A stretch of 48,368 bases of DNA, taken from assembly GCA_036266075.1 (NCBI GenBank), contig DATANV010000020.1:1-48368 (forward strand), read 5' to 3'. The DNA comes from VRUE01 sp036266075 (GTDB taxonomy: Bacteria > Actinomycetota > Thermoleophilia > Solirubrobacterales > 70-9). The stretch's first letter is position 1. Each line of letters opens with the position of its first letter. This document shows positions 35,502 to 43,806 of this stretch, piece after piece. Below the pieces are notes generated by a model. That model was given only the letters and a program-made list of their open reading frames with translations, did not search any database and was not told the DNA's origin. Made by a program: the position numbers and the translations under genes.

Positions 35502-37151
35502 ATGGGCAGCTTCAGCTCAATCGCTTCGAGCGCGCGGCAGTCGATCTCCGACGCCGCCTTCGAGGCCAAGGTCTTGCATGGGGCCGGAATCCTCGGCCTG
35601 CACCGCCCCGACAAATCCGTGAAGGTTGTCTCCGCCTTCGTGCGCTGGGGTGCCTCGCCGGCGCTCGGCATCACGACCGCGGCGATCCGCTACCCGCACG
35701 AGACGGCGCTGATCGACGAACGCGGATCGCTGACCTTCGAAGCGCTCCATCGCCGCACCAACGCCCTCGCTCACGCCTTCGAGCGGATAGGGGTCGGCTA
35801 CGGCGACGGGGTCGGAATCATGTGCCGCAACCACCGTGGCTTTATCGAGGCGACGCTTGCCGCCGCCAAGATCGGCGCCAGCGCCCTCTACCTGAACACG
35901 ATGTTCGCCGGCCCGCAGCTGGTCGAGGTGATGCGACGCGAGGGCCCGAAGGCGCTCGTCTACGACGAGGAGTTCAGCGAGCTGCTCGAGGGCGTAGACG
36001 AGGGCATCGAACGGATCGTCGCCTGGAACGAGGAGCAGACGACGGAGCCCACGCTCGATTCGCTGATCGCCTCCGCGGACGACTCCAACCTGAAGCCGCC
36101 CCCGGACAAACCGCGCTTCGTGATCCTCACCTCGGGCACGACCGGCACGCCGAAGGGCGCTCAGCGCTCGAGCCCCGATGGCCTCTTCGCGATGGCGGCG
36201 CTGATCGACAGGCTCCCTTACCGCAGTCGCGAGACGATGATGATCGCCGCGCCGCTCTTCCACTCCTGGGGGTTCTTCCACTTCATTATGAGCCTGCCGA
36301 CCGCTTCGACGATCGTGCTGCGGCGGCGCTTCGACCCCGAGGGCACCCTGGCTGCCGTGCAGGAGCACCGCGCCCAGGTGCTGGCCGTGGTGCCGGTGAT
36401 GGTCCAGCGCATCCTGCAGCTGCCGGAGGAGACGCTCGCCGCCTACGACCTCTCCTCACTGCGGATCACCTCGCTCTCAGGCTCGGCTTTGCCAGGCGAG
36501 CTGGCGCTCGCCTGGATGGACCGCTTCGGAGACACGATCTACAACCTCTACGGCTCGACCGAGGTCGCTTACGCGACGGTTGCCACGCCCGAGGACCTGC
36601 GCGCCGCTCCCGGCACCGCCGGTCGGCCGCCGCGCGGCACCGTCGTCCGCCTCTATGACGAGGACGGGCGCGAGGTGCCTCGCGGCGAGGTCGGCCGGAT
36701 CTTCGTTGGCAACGAGATGTCGTTCGAGGGCTATACCGGCGGCGGCGGCAAAGAGGTGATCGACGGGCTGCTCTCCAGCGGCGACGTCGGCCATCTCGAT
36801 GCGGACGGACGGCTCTTCGTCGACGGCCGCGACGACGAGATGATCGTCTCCGGCGGCGAGAACGTCTTCCCGCGCGAGGTCGAGGATCTGCTCGCCGACC
36901 ACGAGGCCGTCGTCGAGGTGGCGGTGATCGGCGTCGAGGACGAGGAGTACGGTCAGCGGCTGAAGGCGTTCGTCGTGCTTGGCGCCGCGGCCGAGGCATC
37001 GGAGGAGGATCTGAAGGCCCACGTCAAGGCCAACCTCGCCGCTTACAAGGCACCCCGCGAGATCGAGTTCATGGAGGAGCTGCCGCGCAACGCGACCGGC
37101 AAGATCCTGAAGCGCGAGCTGCACGCCGGCGAGAAGCAAAAATCCGCCTAG
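35502..37151 (+). CDS. AMP-forming acyl-CoA synthetase
   Basis: Adenylate-forming enzyme of 549 aa that activates a carboxylic acid to its CoA thioester. Motifs: P-loop LTSGTTGTPKGA, FHSWGFFHFIMSLP, YGSTEVAYAT, SGDVGHLDADGRLFVDGRDD, the hinge SGGENVFPREVEDLL and the C-terminal catalytic Lys in PRNATGKILKREL. The N-terminal region before residue 70 is longer than in short-chain enzymes, like medium/long-chain fatty acid ligases. It starts 13 bp after ispF, so it may share its transcript. It is lineage-specific in this position. Confidence 0.92.
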   Translation: MGSFSSIASSARQSISDAAFEAKVLHGAGILGLHRPDKSVKVVSAFVRWGASPALGITTAAIRYPHETALIDERGSLTFEALHRRTNALAHAFERIGVGYGDGVGIMCRNHRGFIEATLAAAKIGASALYLNTMFAGPQLVEVMRREGPKALVYDEEFSELLEGVDEGIERIVAWNEEQTTEPTLDSLIASADDSNLKPPPDKPRFVILTSGTTGTPKGAQRSSPDGLFAMAALIDRLPYRSRETMMIAAPLFHSWGFFHFIMSLPTASTIVLRRRFDPEGTLAAVQEHRAQVLAVVPVMVQRILQLPEETLAAYDLSSLRITSLSGSALPGELALAWMDRFGDTIYNLYGSTEVAYATVATPEDLRAAPGTAGRPPRGTVVRLYDEDGREVPRGEVGRIFVGNEMSFEGYTGGGGKEVIDGLLSSGDVGHLDADGRLFVDGRDDEMIVSGGENVFPREVEDLLADHEAVVEVAVIGVEDEEYGQRLKAFVVLGAAAEASEEDLKAHVKANLAAYKAPREIEFMEELPRNATGKILKRELHAGEKQKSA

Positions 37152-37242
37152 CGGGCACGCTCGATCCATTCCTCGCTAGTTGCGGACTTTTGCCCCCGCT
37201 ACCGCTGGCGGGGCCTCCGGGGCGGGTAGTAGGTTGCGGCGC

Positions 37243-38133
37243 ATGGGTGAGCCCGCGGTCAAGCTGGACGCCATATCGGAGGCGACGGAGGAGATCCACG
37301 GAGTCGCCGAGCAGGCCCTCGCCTGGGTGCGGAAGAGCGAGGACCGCGTGGTCGAGGCCGAGCGCAAGCTGGCGGAGGCCGAGCGGCATGCCGAGGCGAG
37401 CCGCGCCGAGGTAAGGCAGCGCGCGCACGAGGCGCTGCGCAAGCTGAGCGAGGAGGGGCGCGAGCGAATCGCCGCCGAGCGGAACAAGCGCCGCGAGGCC
37501 GAGCTTCGCGCCGCGCGGGCCGAGGACGGCAAGCTCCGCGCCGAGCAGGCCTTCGAGCGTGCGCAGAAGCGGGCCGAGGCCGATCGCGAGGCGCTGACGA
37601 GTCAGATGACCGCCTCCCGCGCCGAATCCGACGAGTCCCTGCAGCGGGCCGTCAAGCGGACCGAAGAGCAGGCATCCAAGCGGATGCGCGAGGTTTTGGA
37701 GAAGGCGCAGGCCGAGGCCGACCGGCGCGTTGCCGCGGCCGAGCAGCGCGCCGCCGAGGCCGAGGCCCGGGCAGCGGAGGCGCACGAGATGGCCGTGCGG
37801 CTGGAGGCCGAGATCGAGGAGCGCGTCATGCAGGGCACCGCCGACGTTCGCCGCGAGGCCGCGGAGCGGGTCCGCAAACTTGTCGAGCGGGTCGAAGGCG
37901 AGGCTGAGGACAAGGCCCGGGTGCGGGCCGAGGAGCAGCTGCAGGCAGAGTCCGAGCGGATCCGCGGCCAGGCGGAACAGCGCGAGGAGCGGTTGCGCCG
38001 CGCCGCCGAGGACGAGATCAAAGCGAGCGCCAAGCGGGCGCGGCGCGAGGTGCTGGCTGCGGCCGACGAGGCTGCGCCTGAGTGGGTCCGTAAAGAAGCA
38101 TCTGCCTCGGGGGACGGCTACCGGACTTTTTAA
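37243..38133 (+). CDS. long alpha-helical coiled-coil protein
   Basis: Predicted 296-aa protein made almost wholly of Ala/Glu/Arg/Lys helix with heptad-like repeats (VEAERKLAEAERHAEAS, AEQRAAEAEARAAEAHEM, ERIRGQAEQREERLRRAAED). No signal peptide or membrane segment. Such rods occur in cell-pole and division-site proteins (DivIVA-like) and in stalk or stator proteins, but no DivIVA N-terminal motif is visible, so no role is assigned. ATG 37243 is chosen because the frame before it encodes low-complexity Gly/Ala/Arg. The 90-bp gap before it contains a CCCCGC-N8-GCGGGG hairpin near 37194. Repeat A4 follows 7 bp after the stop. Confidence 0.78.
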   Translation: MGEPAVKLDAISEATEEIHGVAEQALAWVRKSEDRVVEAERKLAEAERHAEASRAEVRQRAHEALRKLSEEGRERIAAERNKRREAELRAARAEDGKLRAEQAFERAQKRAEADREALTSQMTASRAESDESLQRAVKRTEEQASKRMREVLEKAQAEADRRVAAAEQRAAEAEARAAEAHEMAVRLEAEIEERVMQGTADVRREAAERVRKLVERVEGEAEDKARVRAEEQLQAESERIRGQAEQREERLRRAAEDEIKASAKRARREVLAAADEAAPEWVRKEASASGDGYRTF

Positions 38134-38140
38134 CGGGGAG

Positions 38141-38248
38141 GGGAGTCGGGTACCGCTCCCGGCTCAACTTTTGGCGGGCAGTGGGGCGGCTCTCTCGGAC
38201 GCGGTCGGGCCAAAAAGTACAAGCCGCGGTGAGCGGTACCCGACTCCC
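38141..38248 (+). repeat. family A nested inverted repeat, copy A4
   Basis: Arms 38141-38158 and 38231-38248 (GGGAGTCGGGTACCGCTC and complement) pair perfectly over 18 bp. Core: CCGGCTCAACTTTTGGC and GGGCCAAAAAGTACAAGCCG. Belongs with A6 to a subfamily using CTCAAC and ACAAGCCG. 108 bp, between the coiled-coil gene and cysS. Confidence 0.87.
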
Positions 38249-38267
38249 TCACTAGCATCATGCGGCG

Positions 38268-39662
38268 ATGAGAGAGGTGCGGCTCAAAGACACGCTGACG
38301 GGGGAACTCGTCTGCCTTGATACAGCTAGCGAGGTAGGGATCTACGCTTGCGGTCCCACGGTCTACAGCCGGATCCACGTCGGTAACGCGAGGCCGTTCG
38401 TCGTCTTTTCGCTGCTTGCCCGGTTCCTGCGGTCGGAGGGTTACGGCGTCAAGCTGGTGATCAACGTCACCGATGTAAACGACAAGATCTACGCCGCGGC
38501 GCACGATGCCGGTGAGCCGTCGGCGGAGTTCGCGCGGCGGATGACCGCGGCCTACCTCGAGGACACCGACCGCCTCGGCCTCGGCCGGCCGGACGCCGAG
38601 CCGCTCGCGACCGAGACGATCGACGGCATCGTCGCCCTGGTTGCCGAGCTGGTCGACTCCGGCCACGCCTACGAGTCGGGTGGCGACGTCTACTTCCGGG
38701 TTCGCAGCTTCGATGGCTACGGGAAGCTCTCCAACCGCCGCACGGAGGACATGGACCAGGGCGAGGAGGCCGGCTCGGATTCGCTCAAGGAGGATCCGCT
38801 TGACTTCGCGCTCTGGAAGGCACGCAAGCCCGACGAGGACACCTCTTGGCCCTCGCCCTGGGGGCCGGGCCGGCCAGCCTGGCACATCGAGTGCTCGGTG
38901 ATGGCCGAGCAGGAGCTGGGCGCCTCGTTCGCGATCCACGGCGGCGGCTCGGACCTGGTCTTCCCTCACCACGAGAACGAGATCGCCCAGTCCGAGGCCG
39001 CCGGGCGACCCTTCGCCCGCGCCTGGATGCACAACGGGATGATCGAGACCGGGGCGGCGAAGATGTCGAAATCGGAGGGCAACATCTTCCAGCTCTCCGA
39101 GGCGCTCGACCGCTACGGGCGCGAGGCGGTCATCGCCTATCTGGTTTCCGGCCACTACCGGCAGCCGCTGGCCTTCGGCGCTGAGCAGATGGAGCAGGCC
39201 GTAGCCAGCTGCGAGCGGCTGCGGAACTTCTTTCGGGAGTACCCGGCTGGCGGGGAGCCCGGGGGGGTCCCGCCGTCGCAACAGCGGGGAGGCTCCGTCG
39301 GGACCCCCCCGGGCTCCCCGCCAGCGCAGCGTCTGACTGCCTTCCGCGATGCGCTGGCCGACGACCTCAATATGCCGCGGGCGATGGCCGAGATGTTCGA
39401 GCTGGTGGGGGAAGCCAACCGGGGGGAAATTCCGGGCGCGCGGGACGCGGTCGAGGAGATGCTCGAGCTGCTCGGGCTCGGGTCGTTGGCGGAGGTCGAG
39501 GCGCGGGCGGATACCGAGGCAGAGGCGTTGCTGGCGGCACGCGAAGAGGCGCGGGCGGCGAAGGACTTCGGTCGCGCCGACGAGATCCGCGGCCGCCTCG
39601 CCGAGCTGGGCTGGGAAGTTCGCGACTCGGCTGACGGTGCGAAGCTCGTTCCCAAGGCCTGA
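38268..39662 (+). CDS. cysS: cysteinyl-tRNA synthetase with a palindromic insertion
   Basis: Charges tRNA-Cys. The 464-aa class I enzyme has the zinc Cys in YACGPTVYSRIHVGNARPF (HIGH as HVGN), WHIECSVMAEQELG, IHGGGSDLVFPHHENEIAQ and KMSKSEGN (near residue 264). In the helical region after the catalytic core, FREYP is followed by a Gly/Pro-rich stretch of about 27 residues (AGGEPGGVPPSQQRGG, SVGTPPGSPPA) before RLTAFRDALADDLNMP. This stretch is coded by a perfect inverted repeat and falls in a loop that varies between CysRS enzymes, so the enzyme is probably functional. rlmB follows after two bases. Confidence 0.96.
   Translation: MREVRLKDTLTGELVCLDTASEVGIYACGPTVYSRIHVGNARPFVVFSLLARFLRSEGYGVKLVINVTDVNDKIYAAAHDAGEPSAEFARRMTAAYLEDTDRLGLGRPDAEPLATETIDGIVALVAELVDSGHAYESGGDVYFRVRSFDGYGKLSNRRTEDMDQGEEAGSDSLKEDPLDFALWKARKPDEDTSWPSPWGPGRPAWHIECSVMAEQELGASFAIHGGGSDLVFPHHENEIAQSEAAGRPFARAWMHNGMIETGAAKMSKSEGNIFQLSEALDRYGREAVIAYLVSGHYRQPLAFGAEQMEQAVASCERLRNFFREYPAGGEPGGVPPSQQRGGSVGTPPGSPPAQRLTAFRDALADDLNMPRAMAEMFELVGEANRGEIPGARDAVEEMLELLGLGSLAEVEARADTEAEALLAAREEARAAKDFGRADEIRGRLAELGWEVRDSADGAKLVPKA
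39246..39325. repeat. perfect 27-bp inverted repeat inside cysS
   Basis: Arms 39246-39272 and 39299-39325 are exactly complementary over 27 bp, with a 26-bp loop. The 80-bp unit is read in frame as Gly/Pro-rich protein. It resembles in design the outer stems of repeats A and C but does not carry their cores. Confidence 0.9.
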
Positions 39663-39664
39663 CG

Positions 39665-40336
39665 TTGGCTTCGCAGACGATCTACGGGAAGCAGCCGGTC
39701 GCCGAGGCCGAGCGCGGGAAGCGCAAGGTGCGTCGGGTCTGGCGGTCACCGGAGACGCCGGCGGCGGAGCTGGAGCGGCTCTGCGGGTCGCCGGACCACC
39801 AGGGGGTGGTTGCCGAGGTCGATCCGTATCCCTACGCCGACCCGAACGCGTTGCTTCGCAGGAAAGATGCGCTGATTCTCGCCCTCGATCAGGTGCAGGA
39901 TCCCCGCAACCTCGGCGCGATCTGCCGCTCGGCGGAGTTTGCCGGCGCGGCCGGCGTTGCGATCCCCGAACGCCGTTCGGCGGAGGTGACGGCGGTCGCC
40001 TGCAAGACCTCCGCGGGCGCGGTCGAGCACCTCGACGTCGCCCGCGTTCGCAACCTCGCCGACTGGCTGGCGGAGGCCAAGCAGGCCGGTTTCTGGATCT
40101 GGGGTGGCGACGCGGAGGTCGGGCAGACGCCCTGGGGGGTCGACCTCTCCGGCCCGACGGTCCTTGTCCTCGGTGGCGAGGGGAAGGGCATTCGTCCTCG
40201 GGTCGCCTCTGCCTGCGACGGGCTCGTCGTGCTGCCACGCGGCGGACGAGTCGATTCCCTGAACGTCTCCGCCGCGGCAAGCGCCCTCGTATTCGAGGCA
40301 GTCCGCCAGCGCAGCGCGTTCCGCAACCGACATTGA
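39665..40336 (+). CDS. rlmB: SpoU-type 23S rRNA 2'-O-methyltransferase (RlmB/TrmH family)
   Basis: Methylates ribose 2'-OH using S-adenosylmethionine. The 223-aa protein has a short substrate-binding N-domain (MASQTIYGKQPVAEAERG) and the SPOUT knot domain: LALDQVQDPRNLGAICRSAEFAG (motif 1), VLVLGGEGKGIRP (motif 2) and VVLPRGGRVDSLNVSAAASAL (motif 3). It starts at TTG 39665, two bases after cysS. The pair cysS-rlmB with sigH downstream matches the Bacillus order; the mini-RNase III gene found between them there is missing. Confidence 0.94.
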   Translation: MASQTIYGKQPVAEAERGKRKVRRVWRSPETPAAELERLCGSPDHQGVVAEVDPYPYADPNALLRRKDALILALDQVQDPRNLGAICRSAEFAGAAGVAIPERRSAEVTAVACKTSAGAVEHLDVARVRNLADWLAEAKQAGFWIWGGDAEVGQTPWGVDLSGPTVLVLGGEGKGIRPRVASACDGLVVLPRGGRVDSLNVSAAASALVFEAVRQRSAFRNRH

Positions 40337-40415
40337 CCACCCCAGAAGGGGGTGAAACTCGGCTGCGACGCCGATGGCAAACTGCAACGGCGATTGCACG
40401 AACAGGAGTTCGGGG

Positions 40416-40444
40416 TTGACAGAACTCCGCCCGGGGGTCAGACT
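40416..40444 (+). promoter_or_regulatory. promoter candidate for the sigma factor gene
   Basis: TTGACA (40416-40421), 17 bp, CAGACT (40439-40444). A leader of about 105 nt follows with small hairpins CTCAG-N7-CTGAG and GGCGCC-N15-GGCGCC, then the ribosome binding site AAAGGAGAAGG. The remainder of the 221-bp gap 40337-40557 has no gene. Confidence 0.6.
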
Positions 40445-40557
40445 AGCGCGCCAATAAAGGGTGAACCTCAGCTTGAGTCTGAGATCCATCTACCGAACAG
40501 GGCGCCTCGGGGGAGGTAAGCGGCGCCACGACCCTTCGTCTCAAAGGAGAAGGATCT

Positions 40558-41265
40558 GTGGCTCTATCTTCGCCTACGCAGGAACTTCGGCTTCCGACCG
40601 GGCGCCTCAACGGTTCTCTGCGCCCCGAAACTAACCCTCAACCAGAGCTTGATGACCACTACCTGGTCGCCCTTGCCAAGGAGGGGAGGACCGATGCCTA
40701 CGACACGATCGTCCGCCGCTACCGCGGCTTCGTGCGTCTCAAGGCCTCGTCCTACTTCCTGCTCGGCGGTGAGAGCGACGACCTGATCCAGGAAGGCCTG
40801 CTGGGCCTTTACAAGGCGATCCGCGACTACCGCAGCGACCGCGAGTCGAGCTTTCGCAGCTTCGCTGAGCTGTGCATTACGCGGCAGATCATCACCGCGG
40901 TCAAGACCGCGACCCGCAACAAGCACACCCCCCTCAATCAGTACGTCTCCTTCAGCCAGACGCCGGCCGCAGCGGGCGACTCGGAAACGACCCTCGACGA
41001 GATCCTGCCGGGGCCGAGCGTCAGCGACCCGGTCAACCAGGTGATCGCCAGCGAGGAGCTGGAGAGCCTCGTCTCCTGCCTCTCGGGCACCTCGGGCGTG
41101 CTCTCCGACCTCGAGAGCCGGGTGCTCTCTCTCTACCTCGACGGGCACTCCTACGAGGCGACGGCCGAGCGGCTGGAGTGCGACACGAAGACCGTTGACA
41201 ACGCACTGCAGCGCGTCAAGCGCAAGGTCGCCACGCACCTCGATTCGCGAGAGGTGCCGGCCTGA
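40558..41265 (+). CDS. sigH: RNA polymerase sigma factor, SigH (Spo0H)-like
   Basis: Promoter-recognition subunit of 235 aa. Sigma region 2 is clear: YDTIVRRYRGFVRLKASSYF, GESDDLIQEGLLGLYKAIRDY and FRSFAELCITRQIITAVKTA; region 4 near the end reads LSDLESRVLSLYLDGHSYEA followed by AERLECDTKTVDNALQRVKR. Length, motifs and position behind cysS-rlmB match the Spo0H/SigH group of Firmicutes. It starts at GTG 40558 behind AAAGGAGAAGG. No sporulation gene is visible here, so its regulon is unknown. Its TGA opens the left arm of repeat A5. Confidence 0.92.
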   Translation: MALSSPTQELRLPTGRLNGSLRPETNPQPELDDHYLVALAKEGRTDAYDTIVRRYRGFVRLKASSYFLLGGESDDLIQEGLLGLYKAIRDYRSDRESSFRSFAELCITRQIITAVKTATRNKHTPLNQYVSFSQTPAAAGDSETTLDEILPGPSVSDPVNQVIASEELESLVSCLSGTSGVLSDLESRVLSLYLDGHSYEATAERLECDTKTVDNALQRVKRKVATHLDSREVPA

Positions 41266-41380
41266 GGGCCGATCCCGGTAGGGGTTCCACTTAACTTTTT
41301 CGCCGGGCGCGGAGCGTCTCTCGCCGACGCACTCGGGCGAAAAGTACAAGACGTTCCACCCCTACCGGGATCGGCCCTCA
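41263..41380 (+). repeat. family A nested inverted repeat, copy A5
   Basis: Arms 41263-41285 and 41358-41380 are perfectly complementary over 23 bp; the left arm starts with the sigH TGA and the right arm ends 2 bp before the stop of the converging oxidoreductase gene. Core: TTCCACTTAACTTTTTCGCC and GGGCGAAAAGTACAAGACG. 118 bp. Confidence 0.9.
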
Positions 41381-41382
41381 GC

Positions 41383-42531
41383 TCAGCCGGCGGCTGCGGG
41401 AGTCGGAAGCGGCTCCACCTCGTAGCTGAGGAAGTCGTTCAGCGCGGCGAGGAAGGAAGCGGGGCCGAAGGCCTGGGCCGGGGCCAGCGCGCCGGCCCGG
41501 TCGTAGGACGGGTCGGCGCAGAGCGTCGCCGCATGAGCGAGGGAGGCGGCGGTCAGGCCGTAAACGTCGGCCCCGCGCACCTGGCCCCGGCGGACCCGGT
41601 CGCCGGCGCGGGCTTCGCATTCGACGAGGAACCGGGCGGCTCTGCGGGCACGCTCGCCCGGCGCCGCCGGCAGGCGTCGAATGAGCGAGCCGACCACCCG
41701 GCGCAGCGGCGTTCGCATCGTCAGCCCCAGCGCCGGCGTCGCGGCAGCCATCAGCGGCGTCAGTCGCGGCGGTCCCACCATGCCGTTGAGCAAGGTCCTC
41801 ACGCGGGTGGTCTCGACGTGGCGTGGCACGGTGATCTGCTCGCCTGCCGGGTAGCGCAGCATGCCCTGCTCGCCGATAGGCTCGGGGAAGCGCCAGCGGC
41901 CGCCGCTGGCGCCGCGCGGCGCCGCGTGCCAGTCGCCGTCGCGCCAGACGACGTCGCCGCCGCGCATGATCTCCAGCGCCGAGAGCGCGGTGCCGTGGGT
42001 CGGCGCGAAGCTCTTTACGTGGTAGGCGATCCCGATCTCATCGAGTGGCCCCATCCCCTCGGCGGTGAGCGCCGCGATCATGTCCCCCGGCACGTAGTCG
42101 AAGCCCATCCCCGAGACCACCGTGGCGCCGCTCTCCTCCGCTCGTCGGCCATAGCGCTCGAAGGCGAGGCGGATGAAGGGCTGCTCGCCGGTGGTATCCA
42201 GGTAGTGCGTGCCGGTCTCCACCGCGGCTGCCAGCAGCGGCTCGCCGTGCAGGGCGAAGGGGCCGGCACAGGCGACGAGGGCCGCGCAGGGCGCGAGCAT
42301 CTCTCGTAAGGCTGCGCCGTCGTCGAGCGATACGGCGGCAATCGTCGCTGCCCCGTCCAGCTCCGCCGCCAGCGCCTCGAGCTTCTCCCGGCTGCGTCCG
42401 GCGAGGACGAGCTCGGCGTCACGCTTGCGCAGCGCGCGGGCGATCAGTCCGCCGGTGAAGCCGGTCGCCCCGTAGATCGCGATCGGCCCGCTTTGGGCTC
42501 TCGTGGCAGCCGCCTCCCCGTTCGCTGGCAT
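41383..42531 (-). CDS. saccharopine dehydrogenase-like NAD(P)-binding oxidoreductase
   Basis: Predicted 382-aa protein. The N-terminal Rossmann fold has IAIYGATGFTGGLIARAL, LVLAGRSREKLEAL and VACAGPFALHGEPLLAAAV, followed by THYLDTTGEQPF and GMGFDYVPGDMIAA, as in the actinobacterial trans-acting enoyl reductase / saccharopine dehydrogenase-like family. The C-terminal part contains a hydrophobic stretch (LTPLMAAATPALGLTM) that may attach it to the membrane. Substrate unknown; lipid reduction is a guess based on mycobacterial relatives. It leads a block of minus-strand genes and converges on sigH. Confidence 0.87.
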   Translation of the reverse strand: MPANGEAAATRAQSGPIAIYGATGFTGGLIARALRKRDAELVLAGRSREKLEALAAELDGAATIAAVSLDDGAALREMLAPCAALVACAGPFALHGEPLLAAAVETGTHYLDTTGEQPFIRLAFERYGRRAEESGATVVSGMGFDYVPGDMIAALTAEGMGPLDEIGIAYHVKSFAPTHGTALSALEIMRGGDVVWRDGDWHAAPRGASGGRWRFPEPIGEQGMLRYPAGEQITVPRHVETTRVRTLLNGMVGPPRLTPLMAAATPALGLTMRTPLRRVVGSLIRRLPAAPGERARRAARFLVECEARAGDRVRRGQVRGADVYGLTAASLAHAATLCADPSYDRAGALAPAQAFGPASFLAALNDFLSYEVEPLPTPAAAG

Positions 42532-42552
42532 GGGCGCACGGTAGCGGTAGGG

Positions 42553-42993
42553 CTAGCGCGTTGGCTCGGAGACAGCCCAGATCGCGACCAGCGGCAGTGG
42601 CACCAACAGCGCCAGCGAGATCAGCTCGGCGACGCCGTCGGCGGTGCTGAATCCCTCGAGATGGGTCGCGTGGAAAGCCAGGTGGAGGGTCGCCATCAGC
42701 AGCCAGCCGCAAGAGACGGCGCGCACCAGCAACGGCTGCAGGGTCCGGGCCGCCCAGGCGAGGATCACCGCGAAGCCGAGATAGAGGCCGCCGACGTCGG
42801 TGGTCAGGTGCTCGTTGTAGGGAGGGAGCATCTGGACCCAGTGGGTGTTGAAGGGGAAGTCGGTGTAGAAGGTGTGTGGTGCCACCGCCGCCGGCAGGCC
42901 GGTGGACAGCGCGGCGACGAAGAGCAGCCAGAGCGCGCCCTTGGCGATCCGGGGCGATCTCATCGGCTTGGCTGCGGCCGCGGCCTCACTCAT
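42553..42993 (-). CDS. four-helix integral membrane protein, unknown
   Basis: Predicted 146-aa protein from ATG 42993 (an upstream Met at 43026 would add 11 residues). Hydrophobic segments: GALWLLFVAALSTGLPAAV, GGLYLGFAVILAWAART, SCGWLLMATLHLAFHAT and ELISLALLVPLPLVAIWAV. Histidines in HLAFHATHLEGF and a short outside loop PHTFYTDFPFNTHWVQ are notable. I do not know the family. It overlaps the end of the upstream NAD-binding gene by 8 bp, which implies coupling. Confidence 0.75.
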   Translation of the reverse strand: MSEAAAAAKPMRSPRIAKGALWLLFVAALSTGLPAAVAPHTFYTDFPFNTHWVQMLPPYNEHLTTDVGGLYLGFAVILAWAARTLQPLLVRAVSCGWLLMATLHLAFHATHLEGFSTADGVAELISLALLVPLPLVAIWAVSEPTR

Positions 42994-43747
42994 CGGCAAG
43001 CCAGCGTTCGAAGGTTCGGCACTCAATCGCGGCGGCGGGATCGCAGAGGTCGCCCCGCCGCAGCGCCCGACCTCGCGCTCCGACCATCGGGATCCGCAGT
43101 GGCAGCGAACGGCGTCCGCGTGCCCGGCGCCAGATCCGGGCCAGCTCGCTCAAGGTCATCGTCTCGGGGCCGGCGACGTCGGGCAGGCGGCCACCCGGCT
43201 CGCCATGGACCGCGGCGGCGATCCGCGGCGCCACCGCCGCCGGATCGATCGGCTGCAGCCGCGCCGCCCCGGTCGGCACGAACCCGAAGCGAGCGGCGCT
43301 GCCGAAGGCCCAGTCGAACAGCTGGTGGAACTGGCTCGCGCGCAGCAGGCTCCACGGCACGGCGCTCCCCTCGACTGCCCGCTCCTGGGCGACCTTTGCC
43401 TTGTAGTACGCGATCGGCACCCGATCGCAGCCGACGATCGAGACCGCGACGTGGTGGCGCACGCCGGCGTCCGCGGCGGCTGCCAGGAGCCGTTCGCCCC
43501 CCTCGACGAGCACCTGCTGCGCTCGCTCGCGCGAGTTGGAGGCATCGACCACGACTTCGACTCCCCTCAGCCCCTCGTCGAGCCCTTCGCCGGTCTCGAG
43601 GTCGGCACGGCGGTGGGGAGCGCCCATCGTCCTGCCATCCGCCGAGCGGCTCAGCACCCGCACCTCGTCACCCCGTTCGAGCAGCTCCTTCACGACGAGC
43701 CTGCCGAGCACCCCCGTGCCGCCGACCACAGCCACCTTCAAGCCCAT
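42986..43747 (-). CDS. NAD(P)H-binding (NmrA/atypical SDR) protein
   Basis: Predicted 253-aa Rossmann-fold protein. It begins LKVAVVGGTGVLGRLVVKEL (nucleotide loop GGTGVLG), then RVLSRSADGRTMG, DASNSRERAQQVLVEGGERL, HHVAVSIVGCDRVPIAYYKAK, the family's Y-x-x-K-like segment, and LLRASQFHQLFDW. This is the pattern of NmrA-like and complex-I-assembly-like atypical short-chain dehydrogenases; enzyme activity is uncertain. ATG 43747 is immediately before the first strand. It is cotranscribed with the membrane protein gene that overlaps its end. Confidence 0.88.
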   Translation of the reverse strand: MGLKVAVVGGTGVLGRLVVKELLERGDEVRVLSRSADGRTMGAPHRRADLETGEGLDEGLRGVEVVVDASNSRERAQQVLVEGGERLLAAAADAGVRHHVAVSIVGCDRVPIAYYKAKVAQERAVEGSAVPWSLLRASQFHQLFDWAFGSAARFGFVPTGAARLQPIDPAAVAPRIAAAVHGEPGGRLPDVAGPETMTLSELARIWRRARGRRSLPLRIPMVGARGRALRRGDLCDPAAAIECRTFERWLADE

Positions 43748-43806
43748 TGCCTCCCTCGTCGCTTGCGTTTCATTCCCTGGACGGGACAGCGATGCCGAAC
43801 GTAACA

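Noticed and set aside
38130..40340. 736-codon open frame opposite cysS and rlmB
   Set aside because: Antisense shadow crossing two well-identified genes and repeat A4.
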